Positions 26,908 through 36,588 of a stretch of DNA of 64,000 nucleotides are shown here, in pieces. The stretch covers positions 75,273 through 139,272 of the forward strand of contig JBGTQJ010000023.1 in the NCBI GenBank assembly GCA_041941305.1, given 5' to 3'. Source of the stretch: JANSWP01 sp041941305. GTDB taxonomy: Bacteria > Bacteroidota > Bacteroidia > Chitinophagales > Saprospiraceae. Within the stretch, counting starts at the first letter, position 1. Each line of letters begins with the position of its first letter. A program made the position numbers and the translations under genes. The notes beneath the pieces are model-generated. The model did not search any database. It was given only the letters and a program-made list of their open reading frames with translations, and was not told the origin of the DNA.

Positions 26908-27543
26908 AGTCTTTGTTTTTTGTGTGATGTTTGTTTTTCAAACCTAAAAAGTGAGATTCCTTCCAGGAGGCATTTTCTTTCAGAATTTCATCACTTTTTT
27001 CTACGGTTTTTCACTTATTTTCTAAGTGTTTTTATATTTCTGGCATAGAATTGGGAGGTAAAAAGTTGTTGAAATAATTGCCAGAAAAAGTATACCTGAG
27101 GGGAAGAATTTGATTAGTGATTTCGGCTTCCTTCAAACTTGACATAAGCAATACCCTTCCATTCCGAACCGGAATAGATTAAAGCATCATTTCTATTTTT
27201 AAACTTCCACAACTGCCTAATTAACAATTGATTAGACAGGTTCAATTTCCGCAATAGAAATTAACCTTTACGCATTGCAAAATGTGTAATACCGTAAAAC
27301 TGGACACAGAAATCCAGCTCTAGTTAGTGAATAACCAGCCTAAGAGAAAATAGACTCAATAGAGTCATTTCATGACTTTAAAATCAATAAGATTTAGAGT
27401 GAAACTTGTTAATAATACGGGGGGAAGTAAATGCGAACACAAAATATAAATAATGGTGGGGGCTTCCTAAAAAATAACAATTGCAATTACATTGTTAATA
27501 GAATTCCCTAATATAGACTTACGTAAAAAAACGGAAATATTAA
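26908..27543. other. 636-base region between divergent polysaccharide genes
   Basis: AT-rich, with stops in all frames. Small inverted words such as CTGGACACAGAAATCCAG (about 27300) and GACTCAATAGAGTC (about 27353) can be seen, but no gene or RNA. A minus-strand -7-like box lies at 26939. This is where promoters for both flanking genes and any operator would have to be. Confidence 0.5.
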
Positions 27544-28425
27544 ATGTTTCAATCATGTGAAAGGCTAATTCGCAAAACCTGGTTCAGAGGACAATGGATT
27601 TTGATGGTTGGTTTTGGAGAAAAAGCTTCTAAAGATTATTCCAATTTTACTAAAATAATACCTCCGAAAGATAGATTCTGGGCAGATCCATTCTTCATAT
27701 CCAGACAAGGTAAATATTATCTCTTTATTGAAGAATTGAGGTATAAAACTGAGAAAGGCCATATTTCTGTTATGGAGTTGTCGAAGGATGGAACCTACTC
27801 CAAGCCCAAAAAAATTATAGAAAAACCCTACCATCTTTCCTATCCTTTCCTATTTGAATTTGAAGAAAAACTCTATATGATTCCCGAATCCTGGGAGTCA
27901 AAAACCATCCAACTTTACGAATGTGTCCAATTTCCATTTAACTGGAAATTCAAGATGAATTTGATGAGTGACATTTCTGCAGCTGATACTACGCTACATT
28001 TTCAAGAGGGAAAATGGTGGCTATTTACATCCATAGACAAAAAAGGAATGGATGCACTTGACGATCAATTGTATCTTTTTTACGCAGATAATCCAATAAC
28101 CTCAAATTGGAAAGCTCATCCAAAAAACCCTATCATTTCGGACATTTCCCGTGCTCGCCCAGCAGGCAATTTATTTTTTAAAGAAGGAAAATTGATGCGC
28201 CCTTCCCAAGATTGCTCAAAAGCTTATGGATACGCTTTTAATTTTAACGAAATTGAAACCTTATCTGAAACGGATTATAAGGAAAGGCTCGTCGAAAAGG
28301 TCAAACCAGATTGGGAGAAGGCAATAAAAAGAACACATACCTACAATTGTTCAAATGGATTGACGGTAATTGACGCCCAACACAACTTATTACGATTGGA
28401 TGTAATGGTACATTCTTTGCGATAA
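27544..28425 (+). CDS. GINT1-N-like beta-propeller protein
   Basis: A 293-residue protein resembling the N-terminal domain assigned to plant glucosamine inositolphosphorylceramide transferase 1, also found alone in bacterial polysaccharide clusters. It looks like a five-bladed propeller related to glycoside hydrolase family 43 folds. Landmarks are DRFWADPFFISRQGKYYLFIE, YPFLFEFEEKLYMIPES, AADTTLHFQEGKWWLFTS and RPAGNLFFKEGKLMRPSQD. No signal peptide. It could bind, transfer or modify a sugar of the polymer. The reaction is unknown. It is on the strand opposite to the rest of the cluster and is followed 39 bases later by a membrane protein gene. Confidence 0.75.
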   Translation: MFQSCERLIRKTWFRGQWILMVGFGEKASKDYSNFTKIIPPKDRFWADPFFISRQGKYYLFIEELRYKTEKGHISVMELSKDGTYSKPKKIIEKPYHLSYPFLFEFEEKLYMIPESWESKTIQLYECVQFPFNWKFKMNLMSDISAADTTLHFQEGKWWLFTSIDKKGMDALDDQLYLFYADNPITSNWKAHPKNPIISDISRARPAGNLFFKEGKLMRPSQDCSKAYGYAFNFNEIETLSETDYKERLVEKVKPDWEKAIKRTHTYNCSNGLTVIDAQHNLLRLDVMVHSLR

Positions 28426-28464
28426 ATTTGTCACTCTCCATACGCTTCCTGCTCACTAACAATT

Positions 28465-29220
28465 ATGAGTCACAATTCTGCGAAATCACTGTTTAATCAG
28501 TCTACGTATTTTCCCTATGTCTTGGGAATGCTGCTTATTACATTGCCTTATCTCATTTTCTTATTGCCCCAGGCAACTTGGGAGCATTTGACCGATGAAG
28601 ACAAACTCTTCGAAGGCCTAAGTGCTTTTAGTTTTCTAGTGGCTGCTGTTTTTCTATTCCTTTGTTTTTTGAAGTCAAAACGCAAAGAAGTTCCGATTTG
28701 GCAAAAATGGGCTTGGCCATTTCTTTTGCTTAGTCTGATGTTTTTTCTTGCTTTTGGAGAAGAAATAAGTTGGGGACAGCGATTCTTCGGTTGGGAAACG
28801 CCTGAAGCACTTGAGGAAATAAATATGCAGGATGAATTCAATATTCACAATCTGAAATGGTTCCAACCTGGTGATCATCGAAGTGGTCTCGCAAAATTCA
28901 TGACAGCCAAATGGCTTTTTGCCTATTTTGGATTTGCCTATTTTTTCCTCACGCCATTGTTGTATCCAAAATGGAATTTCTTCAAAAGGCTTTGCGATAA
29001 TTTTCGATTGCACATCCCCCCCCTATGGTTTGGTATTCTTTTTCTAATCAATATTCCTTTCAGCGAGGGGGTAGAGTATTACCTACTTTCAAGACCTGGG
29101 GTCACGCCGGAATGTGCCTATGAATTAACCCATTCTGTTTCGGAATTGATGGAATTTGTTTGGGCAGTCTTTATTGCAATATTGGGCTATTTGTTTTGGA
29201 AAACTCCAAATCATTCCTAA
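28465..29220 (+). CDS. Unknown multipass membrane protein
   Basis: A 251-residue membrane protein with about six hydrophobic segments (for example YVLGMLLITLPYLIFLLPQ, FSFLVAAVFLFLCF, WPFLLLSLMFFLAFG). The stretch EEISWGQRFFGWETPE after the third helix is shared, from memory, by uncharacterised membrane proteins of many bacteria. I know no function. It forms a pair with the GINT1-like gene upstream. Its last 50 bases overlap the 3' end of the minus-strand glycosyltransferase gene tail to tail. Confidence 0.8.
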   Translation: MSHNSAKSLFNQSTYFPYVLGMLLITLPYLIFLLPQATWEHLTDEDKLFEGLSAFSFLVAAVFLFLCFLKSKRKEVPIWQKWAWPFLLLSLMFFLAFGEEISWGQRFFGWETPEALEEINMQDEFNIHNLKWFQPGDHRSGLAKFMTAKWLFAYFGFAYFFLTPLLYPKWNFFKRLCDNFRLHIPPLWFGILFLINIPFSEGVEYYLLSRPGVTPECAYELTHSVSELMEFVWAVFIAILGYLFWKTPNHS

Positions 29221-30409
29221 GCTTGAAAAAGGCCAAATGCACTTTGACAATTTTGCTTGCTTCGAAATCCTTTGCTCGCTCATAGCCTTTTTCAATAAAT
29301 CGATTTTGGAGGTCTTTCTTGGCCAATACGAATGATAGTGCATTAGCGAGAGAATGGATGTCGCCTACTGGATACAGCATGCCGAATTCCGCTTGTTCTA
29401 TGCAAGGTTTTGGATTTGCTTCTGATTTTAAAGAAGGCTTCAATTGATACGATAAGTCAGTATTTGGGGCTAAAATCTCTCTTGGGCCTGAAATGCAATC
29501 AGATGAAATAACAGGAGTCCCACAAACCATAGACTCAATGATGATATTTGGCAGCCCTTCCCATTCACTGGAAAGCACAAAAACATCGGACTTGGCGATG
29601 TAGGGATAAGGGTTGGTTTGGTAACCCAAAAAATGTACAGACGCCTCAATTTTTAGCTTTTCGGTCAATTTGTACAAAGTAGATTTTTCATTGCCATCAC
29701 CTATAAAAAGCAATTCTAAATTTGGGATTTGCTTTTTTACTGTAGAAAAAGCTCGAATCAAATCGTCCAAACGTTTCCCCTTTACGATTCTACCCACGGA
29801 AACGATGTATTGTTTGTCTTTTGAAAAATGAAAAATTTCTGGTTGAATTTGCGATTTTTCCTTGATCTCCAGCAAATTATGAGGATTGTAAATGACCAAA
29901 TGATTGGGATGCTTTTTCAAATCTAAATATTCATCCAATTCCAACTTCATGGTTTCACAAATCGAAACGACTGAATCGGCATGGTGTAAAATTTGGCGGT
30001 AAATCCACTTTGCAATCATTCGATACCAAAATGGCTTGTGTTCAAAATTGATTCTTGAATGTAGCACAATCTGTGCATGATGCCTGGAGCCCAACCATTT
30101 TGCAATCACATTGATAAAACTAGCTCTCAATAAGTGACTTTGTACTATTTTTCGGGAATGACTTTTCAAATGTTTTTTCAGTCTCCATGCACATAAGAAC
30201 AAACTTGGAAACTTTAATAAACTATTTTCAAGTGATTCATAATCACTCAAATAGGTGGTATTGACCCCCCTGGGGATTTTATAGAATTGTTCTTTTTCAA
30301 TACACAACAATTCCAGGGACTGTTCCTCTTCCTGAAATTTATTCAACAAGGTCAGTACTACTTTTTCTGCGCCACCTGAGGTCATTGAATTGATGAAAAT
30401 TGATATCAT
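29171..30409 (-). CDS. Glycosyltransferase family 4
   Basis: A retaining GT-B glycosyltransferase of 412 residues. The N-terminus MISIFINSMTSGGAEKVVLTLLNKF carries the GGAE loop of GT4 enzymes. The C-terminal domain shows YIVSVGRIVKGKRLDDLI, then FVLSSEWEGLPNIIIESM, the EX7E-type donor-binding motif. It transfers one sugar of the repeat unit on the cytoplasmic face. The donor is unknown. The 3' end overlaps the plus-strand membrane protein gene by 50 bases. Confidence 0.92.
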   Translation of the reverse strand: MISIFINSMTSGGAEKVVLTLLNKFQEEEQSLELLCIEKEQFYKIPRGVNTTYLSDYESLENSLLKFPSLFLCAWRLKKHLKSHSRKIVQSHLLRASFINVIAKWLGSRHHAQIVLHSRINFEHKPFWYRMIAKWIYRQILHHADSVVSICETMKLELDEYLDLKKHPNHLVIYNPHNLLEIKEKSQIQPEIFHFSKDKQYIVSVGRIVKGKRLDDLIRAFSTVKKQIPNLELLFIGDGNEKSTLYKLTEKLKIEASVHFLGYQTNPYPYIAKSDVFVLSSEWEGLPNIIIESMVCGTPVISSDCISGPREILAPNTDLSYQLKPSLKSEANPKPCIEQAEFGMLYPVGDIHSLANALSFVLAKKDLQNRFIEKGYERAKDFEASKIVKVHLAFFKLRNDLEFSKTNSPILQ

Positions 30410-30434
30410 CTCTTTGTCGTTTGTGAACTAACGT

Positions 30435-31724
30435 TTAGGAGTTGTGAGTTGCCGGCTGGGGCTTATTCATTTTGTGATTTTTTTCCGGCAACTCAGAACC
30501 CAAAAACATCTCTTTATAAATACCCAAGTAATCTTTCTCCATTCTTTCAAGTGAAAACAATTCATAAACCCTTTCTTTTCCTTTCTGACCCATCTCTAAT
30601 GCTATTGCAGGGTTGCCTAATAAAAAATTCATTTTGTCTACCAAAACTGCTGGTTGCCCCGAAGGAATCAGGAATCCCGTCTCACCATCTACAACTATTT
30701 CATTTGTTCCCCCACCTTCCGTTGCGATTACAGGTTTCCCCAAAACCATATACTCCAAAATCGAATTGGAAATACCCTCACCATGTACTTTTGAGTTGGT
30801 GCATAATACACCTATGTCAAAAGTATTGATGACAGATTCTACATTGTGTAGTAAGCCAGGGAAGAGGATGCGACTTGTGCAAGCCCCTAATCCTCTGAAG
30901 GGGGGACGGTTTGTTGCTTCCCCATCTGAACTCAGAATCTCCTCCAAAGGAGTTTCTTTGGGAATCCCTGAACCAAGGGGTAATGGTTCTTCTTTTAATA
31001 AATTAGGAGGTTGCTGAGCAAGAACTTTAACCTTATCCAAATTTGGTCCATCTCCAATTGCTAAAAAAGTGGTATCTCTTCTTTTTGATAGAAATAATTT
31101 AGCGGCTTCCACAAAGGTATGGTAGTCCTTCCGGTCAAAAAAAGCACCCACCATGCCTATGATTTTTCCATTGGGCATTTTGAGTTGATGAATCACAGAT
31201 TCTTTTGCTTGTAAGTTGCTAACTCTTTGAAAGTCAAAGCCATTATATACTGTTTGGCTTTTGTGTTTTGGTACCGAATATGCCTTCAAACCTGCTTTGG
31301 AATTGCCAACTATCCTATCCGAGAATGGGTAGGTCAATCTGGCTCTAAACAATCGCTCATCAAAAATAGACATGTTTTTTGGCGCATCAGCGATGATGGC
31401 ATTTAGAAATTTGATACCCAATAATTTAACCGTAGGAATGGCATAAATCGAAGGCATGGTCCCCCAGCTGTGAATGATATCTGGTTGTTCTTTTTTACAT
31501 AGTTTGTAAAATCGGAAAAATACCCTGGGATCTTTTTTTGGCTTCCTTTCCAGAAAATGAATTTTGACAGGCAAGTCGTAAACTTCTTCATATTCCACCC
31601 TTTTGGAAAAAATGACCAAAGAAACCTGCAAATACTCAAGCCGAGAAAAGCTTTTCAACAATTCTATTAAACGACGTTCTCTGCCGCCTTTCACCAGGCT
31701 ATCTATGAGCATCATTATTTTCAT
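30435..31724 (-). CDS. Glycosyltransferase family 4 with in-frame repeat insertion
   Basis: A GT-B glycosyltransferase; about 429 residues from the ATG at 31724. That start overlaps the asparagine synthetase stop as ATGA and is preceded by AAGGAGAT, so it is preferred to an ATG at 31772. Motifs: MMLIDSLVKGGRERRL at the start, IIGMVGAFFDRKDYHTF, then YMVLGKPVIATEGGGTNEIV. Residues about 234-281 (QQPPNLLKEEPLP through FRGLGACTS) split the normal FLAIGDGP...RILFPG segment. They are encoded by a repeat-like DNA element at 30880-31013. A short hairpin also overlaps the 3' end. The enzyme may still fold, since the insertion falls in a surface loop between GT-B elements (inference). Confidence 0.88.
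   Translation of the reverse strand: MKIMMLIDSLVKGGRERRLIELLKSFSRLEYLQVSLVIFSKRVEYEEVYDLPVKIHFLERKPKKDPRVFFRFYKLCKKEQPDIIHSWGTMPSIYAIPTVKLLGIKFLNAIIADAPKNMSIFDERLFRARLTYPFSDRIVGNSKAGLKAYSVPKHKSQTVYNGFDFQRVSNLQAKESVIHQLKMPNGKIIGMVGAFFDRKDYHTFVEAAKLFLSKRRDTTFLAIGDGPNLDKVKVLAQQPPNLLKEEPLPLGSGIPKETPLEEILSSDGEATNRPPFRGLGACTSRILFPGLLHNVESVINTFDIGVLCTNSKVHGEGISNSILEYMVLGKPVIATEGGGTNEIVVDGETGFLIPSGQPAVLVDKMNFLLGNPAIALEMGQKGKERVYELFSLERMEKDYLGIYKEMFLGSELPEKNHKMNKPQPATHNS
30446..30494. repeat. Hairpin at the 3' end of the glycosyltransferase gene
   Basis: GAGTTGCCGG (30446-30455) and CCGGCAACTC (30485-30494) are exact complements around a T-rich loop. The structure overlaps the last codons of the minus-strand gene, which may have gained its final residues from it. 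Confidence 0.6.
30880..31013. repeat. 134-base repeat-like element inside a coding sequence
   Basis: Ends CAAGCCCCTAAT and ATTAGGAGGTTG are inverted with two mismatches. Inside are GAACC/GGTTC, CTCC/GGAG and CCCC/GGGG stems. The vocabulary (CCCCTAATCCTCTGAAGGGGG) is that of intergenic repeats of Bacteroidota and is unlike the flanking codons. The reading frame remains open through it on the minus strand. The encoded peptide is proline- and glycine-rich and has no place in the glycosyltransferase fold. Confidence 0.65.
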
Positions 31725-33595
31725 ATCTCCTTCTTTTGTTCCAGCCAGGCATCCAAAAAGATTAGTGACCAAATCTTTTCATTCATATCGCGCATGCCCT
31801 TGTGATGGTCATCTACAATTTGTTGAACGTATTTCATATTCAGATAGTAGGAAAGCGAAGTATTTTGAGCATTCAGTCGATCATTCACGTATTCTTTCAA
31901 GGAGTCCTTGAACCACATTTTCATTGGTACGGAAAAACCCTGCTTTTTGTGATTCAATACAGAATCAGGCAAATATTTACCAAAGGCTTTTTTGAAAATG
32001 TATTTTTTTTGATTGCCTTTAAGCTTGAATTTGGAAGGGATTCGGGCACTTAATTCTGCTACCTTATGATCCAAAATTGGGACTCTGGCTTCGAGAGAAT
32101 TCATCATTGATGCTCTGTCTACCTTCGTCAAAATATCATCTACCATATAGGTTTTTATATCCAGGGCTTGCATTTTGAACAGAAAATCTGCTCCGTTGGC
32201 ATCTTGAAGGAGCATTTTCTTATAGTTTTCTGCTGTGGTGCCATTGAGGCTATCCCAAAGTTCAGGATGGTATAACCTTTTTCGTTCAGATTGCATCCAA
32301 AGAGCAAAATAAGCACCTACTTCTTTTCTGTGTTTTGACAAATGGTAGCTTGCTCTCTTTCCCTTGATCTTATTTGGGATGACTTCATGAACAGCTCCCC
32401 AGAATGCTTTATTGAATACATGGGGCAGTCTGTTGTATTTGTGCAATCTGCTTAGTCTGGGATAAGTATTGTATCCCGCAAAAAGTTCATCCCCACCATC
32501 ACCGGAAAGGACTACGGTGACATGCTCCCTTGCAAATTTGGAGACGTAATAAGTTGGAATTGCAGAAGCATCTGCAAAAGGCTCATCGTAGGTAGCTACT
32601 AATTTGGGTAAGAGACTAACGGATTCTGGCTCTACAATCTGCTCATAATGTTCAGTGCCATATTTTTTAGAGACTTCCCTGGCATAGGGCAATTCGTTGA
32701 ATTCTTTTTCAGGGAAGCCTATGGAAAAGGTTTTTACCGGCTTTGAAGAATGTTGCGCCATTAAAGCCACAACTACACTGGAGTCAATTCCACCACTCAA
32801 AAATGCTCCTAATGGTACATCACTTATCAGACGCATTTGGACAGCATCTGAAAGGATTATTTCTAATGCTTCACACCATTGCAATTCTGTTTTGGAATTA
32901 TCGGGCTGGCAATGCAGATCCCAGTATTTTTGAATCCTGAAATCTGGTTGATTCCCTTTCCAGGATATTTCCAGCGTATGCCCGGCTTTTAGTTTTTTTA
33001 TGCTTTGGTAAATGGTTCGGTCATCAGTGATGTATTTGTAGGTGAGATAGCTGTCCAGGGCAGCAAAGTCCAAATCCTGATTTACTTTTCCAGCATTTAG
33101 AATGGTTTTAATTTCAGATCCAAAAACAAAGCGATCGAAATCGATATAATAGAAAAATGGTTTAATGCCAAAGCGATCTCGAGCGCAAAAAAGCTGCTTT
33201 TTGTTATCATCCCAGATGGCAAAGGCAAACATACCGCGTAGGTGTTGCACGCAGTCTTTTCCATATTCTTCATACAGATGAACAATAGTTTCGGTGTCCG
33301 TTTTGGTTTTAAATTGATGCCCTCGACTTATCAAACTCTTCCTCAATTCGGGGTAGTTGTACACTTCACCATTAAAAATTATCCAAATCGTACCATCTTC
33401 ATTTGAAATGGGCTGATGCCCGGTAGATAAGTCAATAATGCTCAGACGACGAAACCCAAAACCAACATTTTGATTAATATAGAATCCTTCATCGTCTGGT
33501 CCACGATGAATAATAGAAGCAGCCATTTTTCGAATGCTTGCTTCATCAACAGGTTTGTTTTTGTCTAAATTCAGTATGCCGGTTATTCCACACAT
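31721..33595 (-). CDS. asnB: Asparagine synthase, glutamine-hydrolysing
   Basis: AsnB-type amidotransferase, 624 residues. The N-terminal Ntn glutaminase domain begins MCGITGILN with the nucleophile Cys2. The C-terminal synthetase domain has the PP-loop SGGIDSSVVVALM. Gene neighbours are all polysaccharide enzymes, with start-stop overlap to the downstream glycosyltransferase. As in many capsule clusters it may amidate a sugar acid or make an aminoacyl decoration rather than supply free asparagine (inference). Exosortase-type AsnB relatives are similar in length, but no exosortase is present here. Confidence 0.92.
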   Translation of the reverse strand: MCGITGILNLDKNKPVDEASIRKMAASIIHRGPDDEGFYINQNVGFGFRRLSIIDLSTGHQPISNEDGTIWIIFNGEVYNYPELRKSLISRGHQFKTKTDTETIVHLYEEYGKDCVQHLRGMFAFAIWDDNKKQLFCARDRFGIKPFFYYIDFDRFVFGSEIKTILNAGKVNQDLDFAALDSYLTYKYITDDRTIYQSIKKLKAGHTLEISWKGNQPDFRIQKYWDLHCQPDNSKTELQWCEALEIILSDAVQMRLISDVPLGAFLSGGIDSSVVVALMAQHSSKPVKTFSIGFPEKEFNELPYAREVSKKYGTEHYEQIVEPESVSLLPKLVATYDEPFADASAIPTYYVSKFAREHVTVVLSGDGGDELFAGYNTYPRLSRLHKYNRLPHVFNKAFWGAVHEVIPNKIKGKRASYHLSKHRKEVGAYFALWMQSERKRLYHPELWDSLNGTTAENYKKMLLQDANGADFLFKMQALDIKTYMVDDILTKVDRASMMNSLEARVPILDHKVAELSARIPSKFKLKGNQKKYIFKKAFGKYLPDSVLNHKKQGFSVPMKMWFKDSLKEYVNDRLNAQNTSLSYYLNMKYVQQIVDDHHKGMRDMNEKIWSLIFLDAWLEQKKEI

Positions 33596-33615
33596 GGTTT
33601 ATGTTTATGAATGTT

Positions 33616-34914
33616 TTATGTCTGAACAATTTCTTCACTTCTCTGCTCGGTCGACCGAGCTACTTCCTTTTCAGAAAGCAACAAAGCTTTCATTTTTTCC
33701 CCTAAATCTTTGTAATTGAAATACTTCAAACCCATTGCTCTTCCTCTTGCTCCAATTGCTCTTGCCTGCTCAGGATTGTCCAAAACGAACTGCATTTTTT
33801 CTGCAAACAGCACGGCATCATAATCATCGGCAATCAAAGCAGTTGCTTCATCCAGAAAATCATAATGGTTGATTTCTCCAAAAGCAGTAGTAATGACAGG
33901 TTTGGAAGATGCCAGGTACTCACCAATTTTGTGTGGGAATCGGGCTTTGTCTTGTAGTGTAGGACGCAATGGAATGAGCAGGGCAGTGGCTTCTAAATAC
34001 TGTGCTATCACTTCTTCTCTAGGAATGTTTGGAAATACCCTTATGTTTTGTTGATACTCACTATTAGCTATGATTTGATCGGCTTTTTCAATGTCTGTAG
34101 AACTACCACCCATCACAATATGCAGAAAGATTGATTTGCCATTTATAACTAGTTCTTCAAAAGAATCTATGACAAATTGGATGAGTTGCAGGTAGGAGGG
34201 AGAGCCACAATAAAGAAAGCGGATTTCCCTGGAAGTCCCATTTGGGCTTTCTGGCTCCCTGAAGAAATGATTTATTTCCTTGTGAATGGGAGGAGGATTG
34301 TGTTGGTTGATACTTTCAAAATCACATATAATAGGAATCTTTTGAACTGGTTTTTTAGGAGAAATCCTCAATGTATGATCCTTCAAATATTCACTAATCG
34401 CAGCAACGCCATCCGCCAACTTTACAGCAAACCGATCAAAGAGCTTATCATTTACCTTTTCCCAAAAACCTGAACGAGATACAATAGCCGAATTCAATTC
34501 CACCAAATCCAATACAAAATGGACGTTGATTAACTTTAGCCAAAGCCAATACAACAACAGACTGTCAATATCCATCGTGGTAATCAAACAAGCTTCCAGG
34601 CTGCCTTCTTTTTTCAATTTTTGAATAAGCCTTAATTCCCGCCACTTCCCTTTCAACTTTTGCCAATTGCGCTTCAAAAAGCCACCAGGTTTATAGATGT
34701 TACCGGAGGTATAGATATAATCCACTCCTTCAAAATTGCCAACTGTTGGTAATTGTACAGCCTTGCCATGTTTTCCTTTAAAGCTAATGACGGTAACGCG
34801 ACATCCCGCTTCCACCAACCCTCTGGCAATCAAGATTTGCCGTTGTATGGCTGCATAACCGACCGGGAAGCCCGTTTCGCCCAGGTATAGGATATGTGGT
34901 TTTCTCTTCTCCAA
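33616..34914 (-). CDS. Glycosyltransferase, GT4-like
   Basis: A 432-residue GT-B enzyme. N-terminal ILYLGETGFPVGYAAIQRQILIARGL resembles GT4 acceptor-binding starts. The C-terminal half has IRFLYCGSPSYLQLIQF, LLIPLRPTLQDKARFPHKIGEYLASSKPVI and a final helix. The Lys-Glu donor-site arrangement (PHKIGEYLA) is present. Donor and linkage are unknown. It is separated by only 20 bases from asnB, so the two are probably co-transcribed. Confidence 0.9.
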   Translation of the reverse strand: MEKRKPHILYLGETGFPVGYAAIQRQILIARGLVEAGCRVTVISFKGKHGKAVQLPTVGNFEGVDYIYTSGNIYKPGGFLKRNWQKLKGKWRELRLIQKLKKEGSLEACLITTMDIDSLLLYWLWLKLINVHFVLDLVELNSAIVSRSGFWEKVNDKLFDRFAVKLADGVAAISEYLKDHTLRISPKKPVQKIPIICDFESINQHNPPPIHKEINHFFREPESPNGTSREIRFLYCGSPSYLQLIQFVIDSFEELVINGKSIFLHIVMGGSSTDIEKADQIIANSEYQQNIRVFPNIPREEVIAQYLEATALLIPLRPTLQDKARFPHKIGEYLASSKPVITTAFGEINHYDFLDEATALIADDYDAVLFAEKMQFVLDNPEQARAIGARGRAMGLKYFNYKDLGEKMKALLLSEKEVARSTEQRSEEIVQT

Positions 34915-34984
34915 TGTTTATTCTTTATCTGAAATCACTTCTTTAAAAAATCCTGTTCCCTCACTTCGAGCATACAGCTGATGC

Positions 34985-36292
34985 TCAGTTTAGTGTTTTC
35001 AATAGTGCTTCGTTTTCTGAATCTTGTTCTTTTGAACTAGTCAATTCTTCATATATCTTCAAGAGAGCTTCTATTATTGTATTCAAATCATTGCGTGCTT
35101 TTCCTCTATTTCTGGCATTGCTCCCCATTCTGGAAGCTTTCCGTGGATTATGGTAGATCTCCAAAATGGCACCTGCTAAGGCATAACCATCGCCACTTTG
35201 TACTAATAATCCCTCTTCGTGATCTTTCAGGAGACAGGGGACACCACCTACATTGGTCGCTACAACTGGCAATCCCATTAGCATAGCTTCGCAAACACTA
35301 TTTGGACTATTGTCTATGTGGGTAGGGTGGACATATGTATCTGCATGGAGCAACTCTTTGGCGAGCTCTGGTCCAGACCGGAAGCCAAGGAAGTTTAAAA
35401 AAGTGTCTGATTTTGAATAAGTCGTTTTCGCTTTACAAGCTTTTACGTAGGGATCATCTTCAGAAATGCCTACAATCCGCCATTCCAATTTTTTTGGAAT
35501 TAGAGGTGCCAGTAACTTACTAGCCTCCATGACGGTTTCCAAACCCTTGTACGGGTTGGAACGAACCGTTGTAACCAATACAAATTTGTCTCGATTTCGA
35601 TGTGGATGCCACTCTTTTTGATGAAAGGGTTCGCGCATAGCTTCTTCCAGATGAAAAACTTTTGCCTGAGGTGCCATCACACTGACGAGGCGTTTGTCCC
35701 AATCTGTTCGGCAGGAAAAATTTTGGGCATAAGAGAAGATTTCCTTTTCGCGTTTAACCAGTTTTTTGTCTTGATAATAATCATGAGCAATGGATTCGCC
35801 ATTTAGAATGTTCCAAAGCTTTTCATATTTGAATATCTTCCAAATGGAAAAAGCGGATTCCCATTTTTCGTGATAAACTGTCAAATTTCCTTGAAACCAT
35901 ATAATGGAAGGTATTTTTAAATGAGGAATGATTAGTGGGAAAATGGACTCTGTTCCAAAGAAATGAACGACTTCCGGTTGAAATTCTTCTACTACCTTGA
36001 GGTAGTCATTGAGTGCAGTGAGTGGCTCCAAAGAGCAGGTGTGGCGGTAAAATAGTTTTGTCCATTTACCAAATGGGTAGCGAGGCATCTTAAAATAATG
36101 AGTAGGATGCTCAGGTACCTGAAATCGCTCTGTTTTTTTAGCATTCCAGGAAAAAGCAATACCTAATTCAATGTCTTTATTGCTAACAAGTCCTTGTTCC
36201 AAAGACTCAATCCAACTGCTCCCCACATTATAGGTTTTGGCAATTTTTTGCGCCGCCAGAGACGGAGAGTTTGTAAACCAAAGTATTCTCAT
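34985..36292 (-). CDS. Glycosyltransferase family 4
   Basis: A GT4 enzyme of 435 residues. MRILWFTNSPSLAAQK starts the first Rossmann domain. The second shows FVLVTTVRSNPYKGLETVMEA and the donor site TYVHPTHIDNSPNSVCEAMLMGLPVVATNVGG. Close relatives in capsule clusters act in chain elongation. It is followed by the next glycosyltransferase after 70 bases. Confidence 0.92.
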   Translation of the reverse strand: MRILWFTNSPSLAAQKIAKTYNVGSSWIESLEQGLVSNKDIELGIAFSWNAKKTERFQVPEHPTHYFKMPRYPFGKWTKLFYRHTCSLEPLTALNDYLKVVEEFQPEVVHFFGTESIFPLIIPHLKIPSIIWFQGNLTVYHEKWESAFSIWKIFKYEKLWNILNGESIAHDYYQDKKLVKREKEIFSYAQNFSCRTDWDKRLVSVMAPQAKVFHLEEAMREPFHQKEWHPHRNRDKFVLVTTVRSNPYKGLETVMEASKLLAPLIPKKLEWRIVGISEDDPYVKACKAKTTYSKSDTFLNFLGFRSGPELAKELLHADTYVHPTHIDNSPNSVCEAMLMGLPVVATNVGGVPCLLKDHEEGLLVQSGDGYALAGAILEIYHNPRKASRMGSNARNRGKARNDLNTIIEALLKIYEELTSSKEQDSENEALLKTLN

Positions 36293-36473
36293 GGAAGGGT
36301 CTAAATTTTAAGCCTTTTACATGTGTCACTTTGAGAATTAAATGCCCATTGAATTTTTCTTTTTTTTGGATTAGGTTAGGTATAAAACCGCACTAGGTGC
36401 GAATCCAGGATTTCAGGCAATTTCCGTCTTCTCAAAATAACATGACAACCAAAATTGGAGGGAAGTTTTTTAA

Positions 36474-36585
36474 TGCTGCTATTCTACTATTCTGCAATGC
36501 TACTATAAAGATGCTTCAATTAATACTATCGCAGCATCCGAGTATTTATAACATTGGATACTAGCATCGCAGCATCATAGTATTA
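36474..36585. repeat. Block of GCAGCATC/TACTAT inverted repeats
   Basis: Left words AATGCTGCTATTCTACTAT and GCAATGCTACTAT are complemented on the right by TACTATCGCAGCATCC and ATACTAGCATCGCAGCAT. The result is a loose palindrome of about 110 bases at the 3' end of the flippase gene. The same words occur at 17546-17585. Confidence 0.55.
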
Positions 36586-36588
36586 GTT

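Noticed and set aside
31721..33595. AsnB as marker of an exosortase system
   Set aside because: No exosortase, PEP-CTERM or related gene was seen in the cluster.
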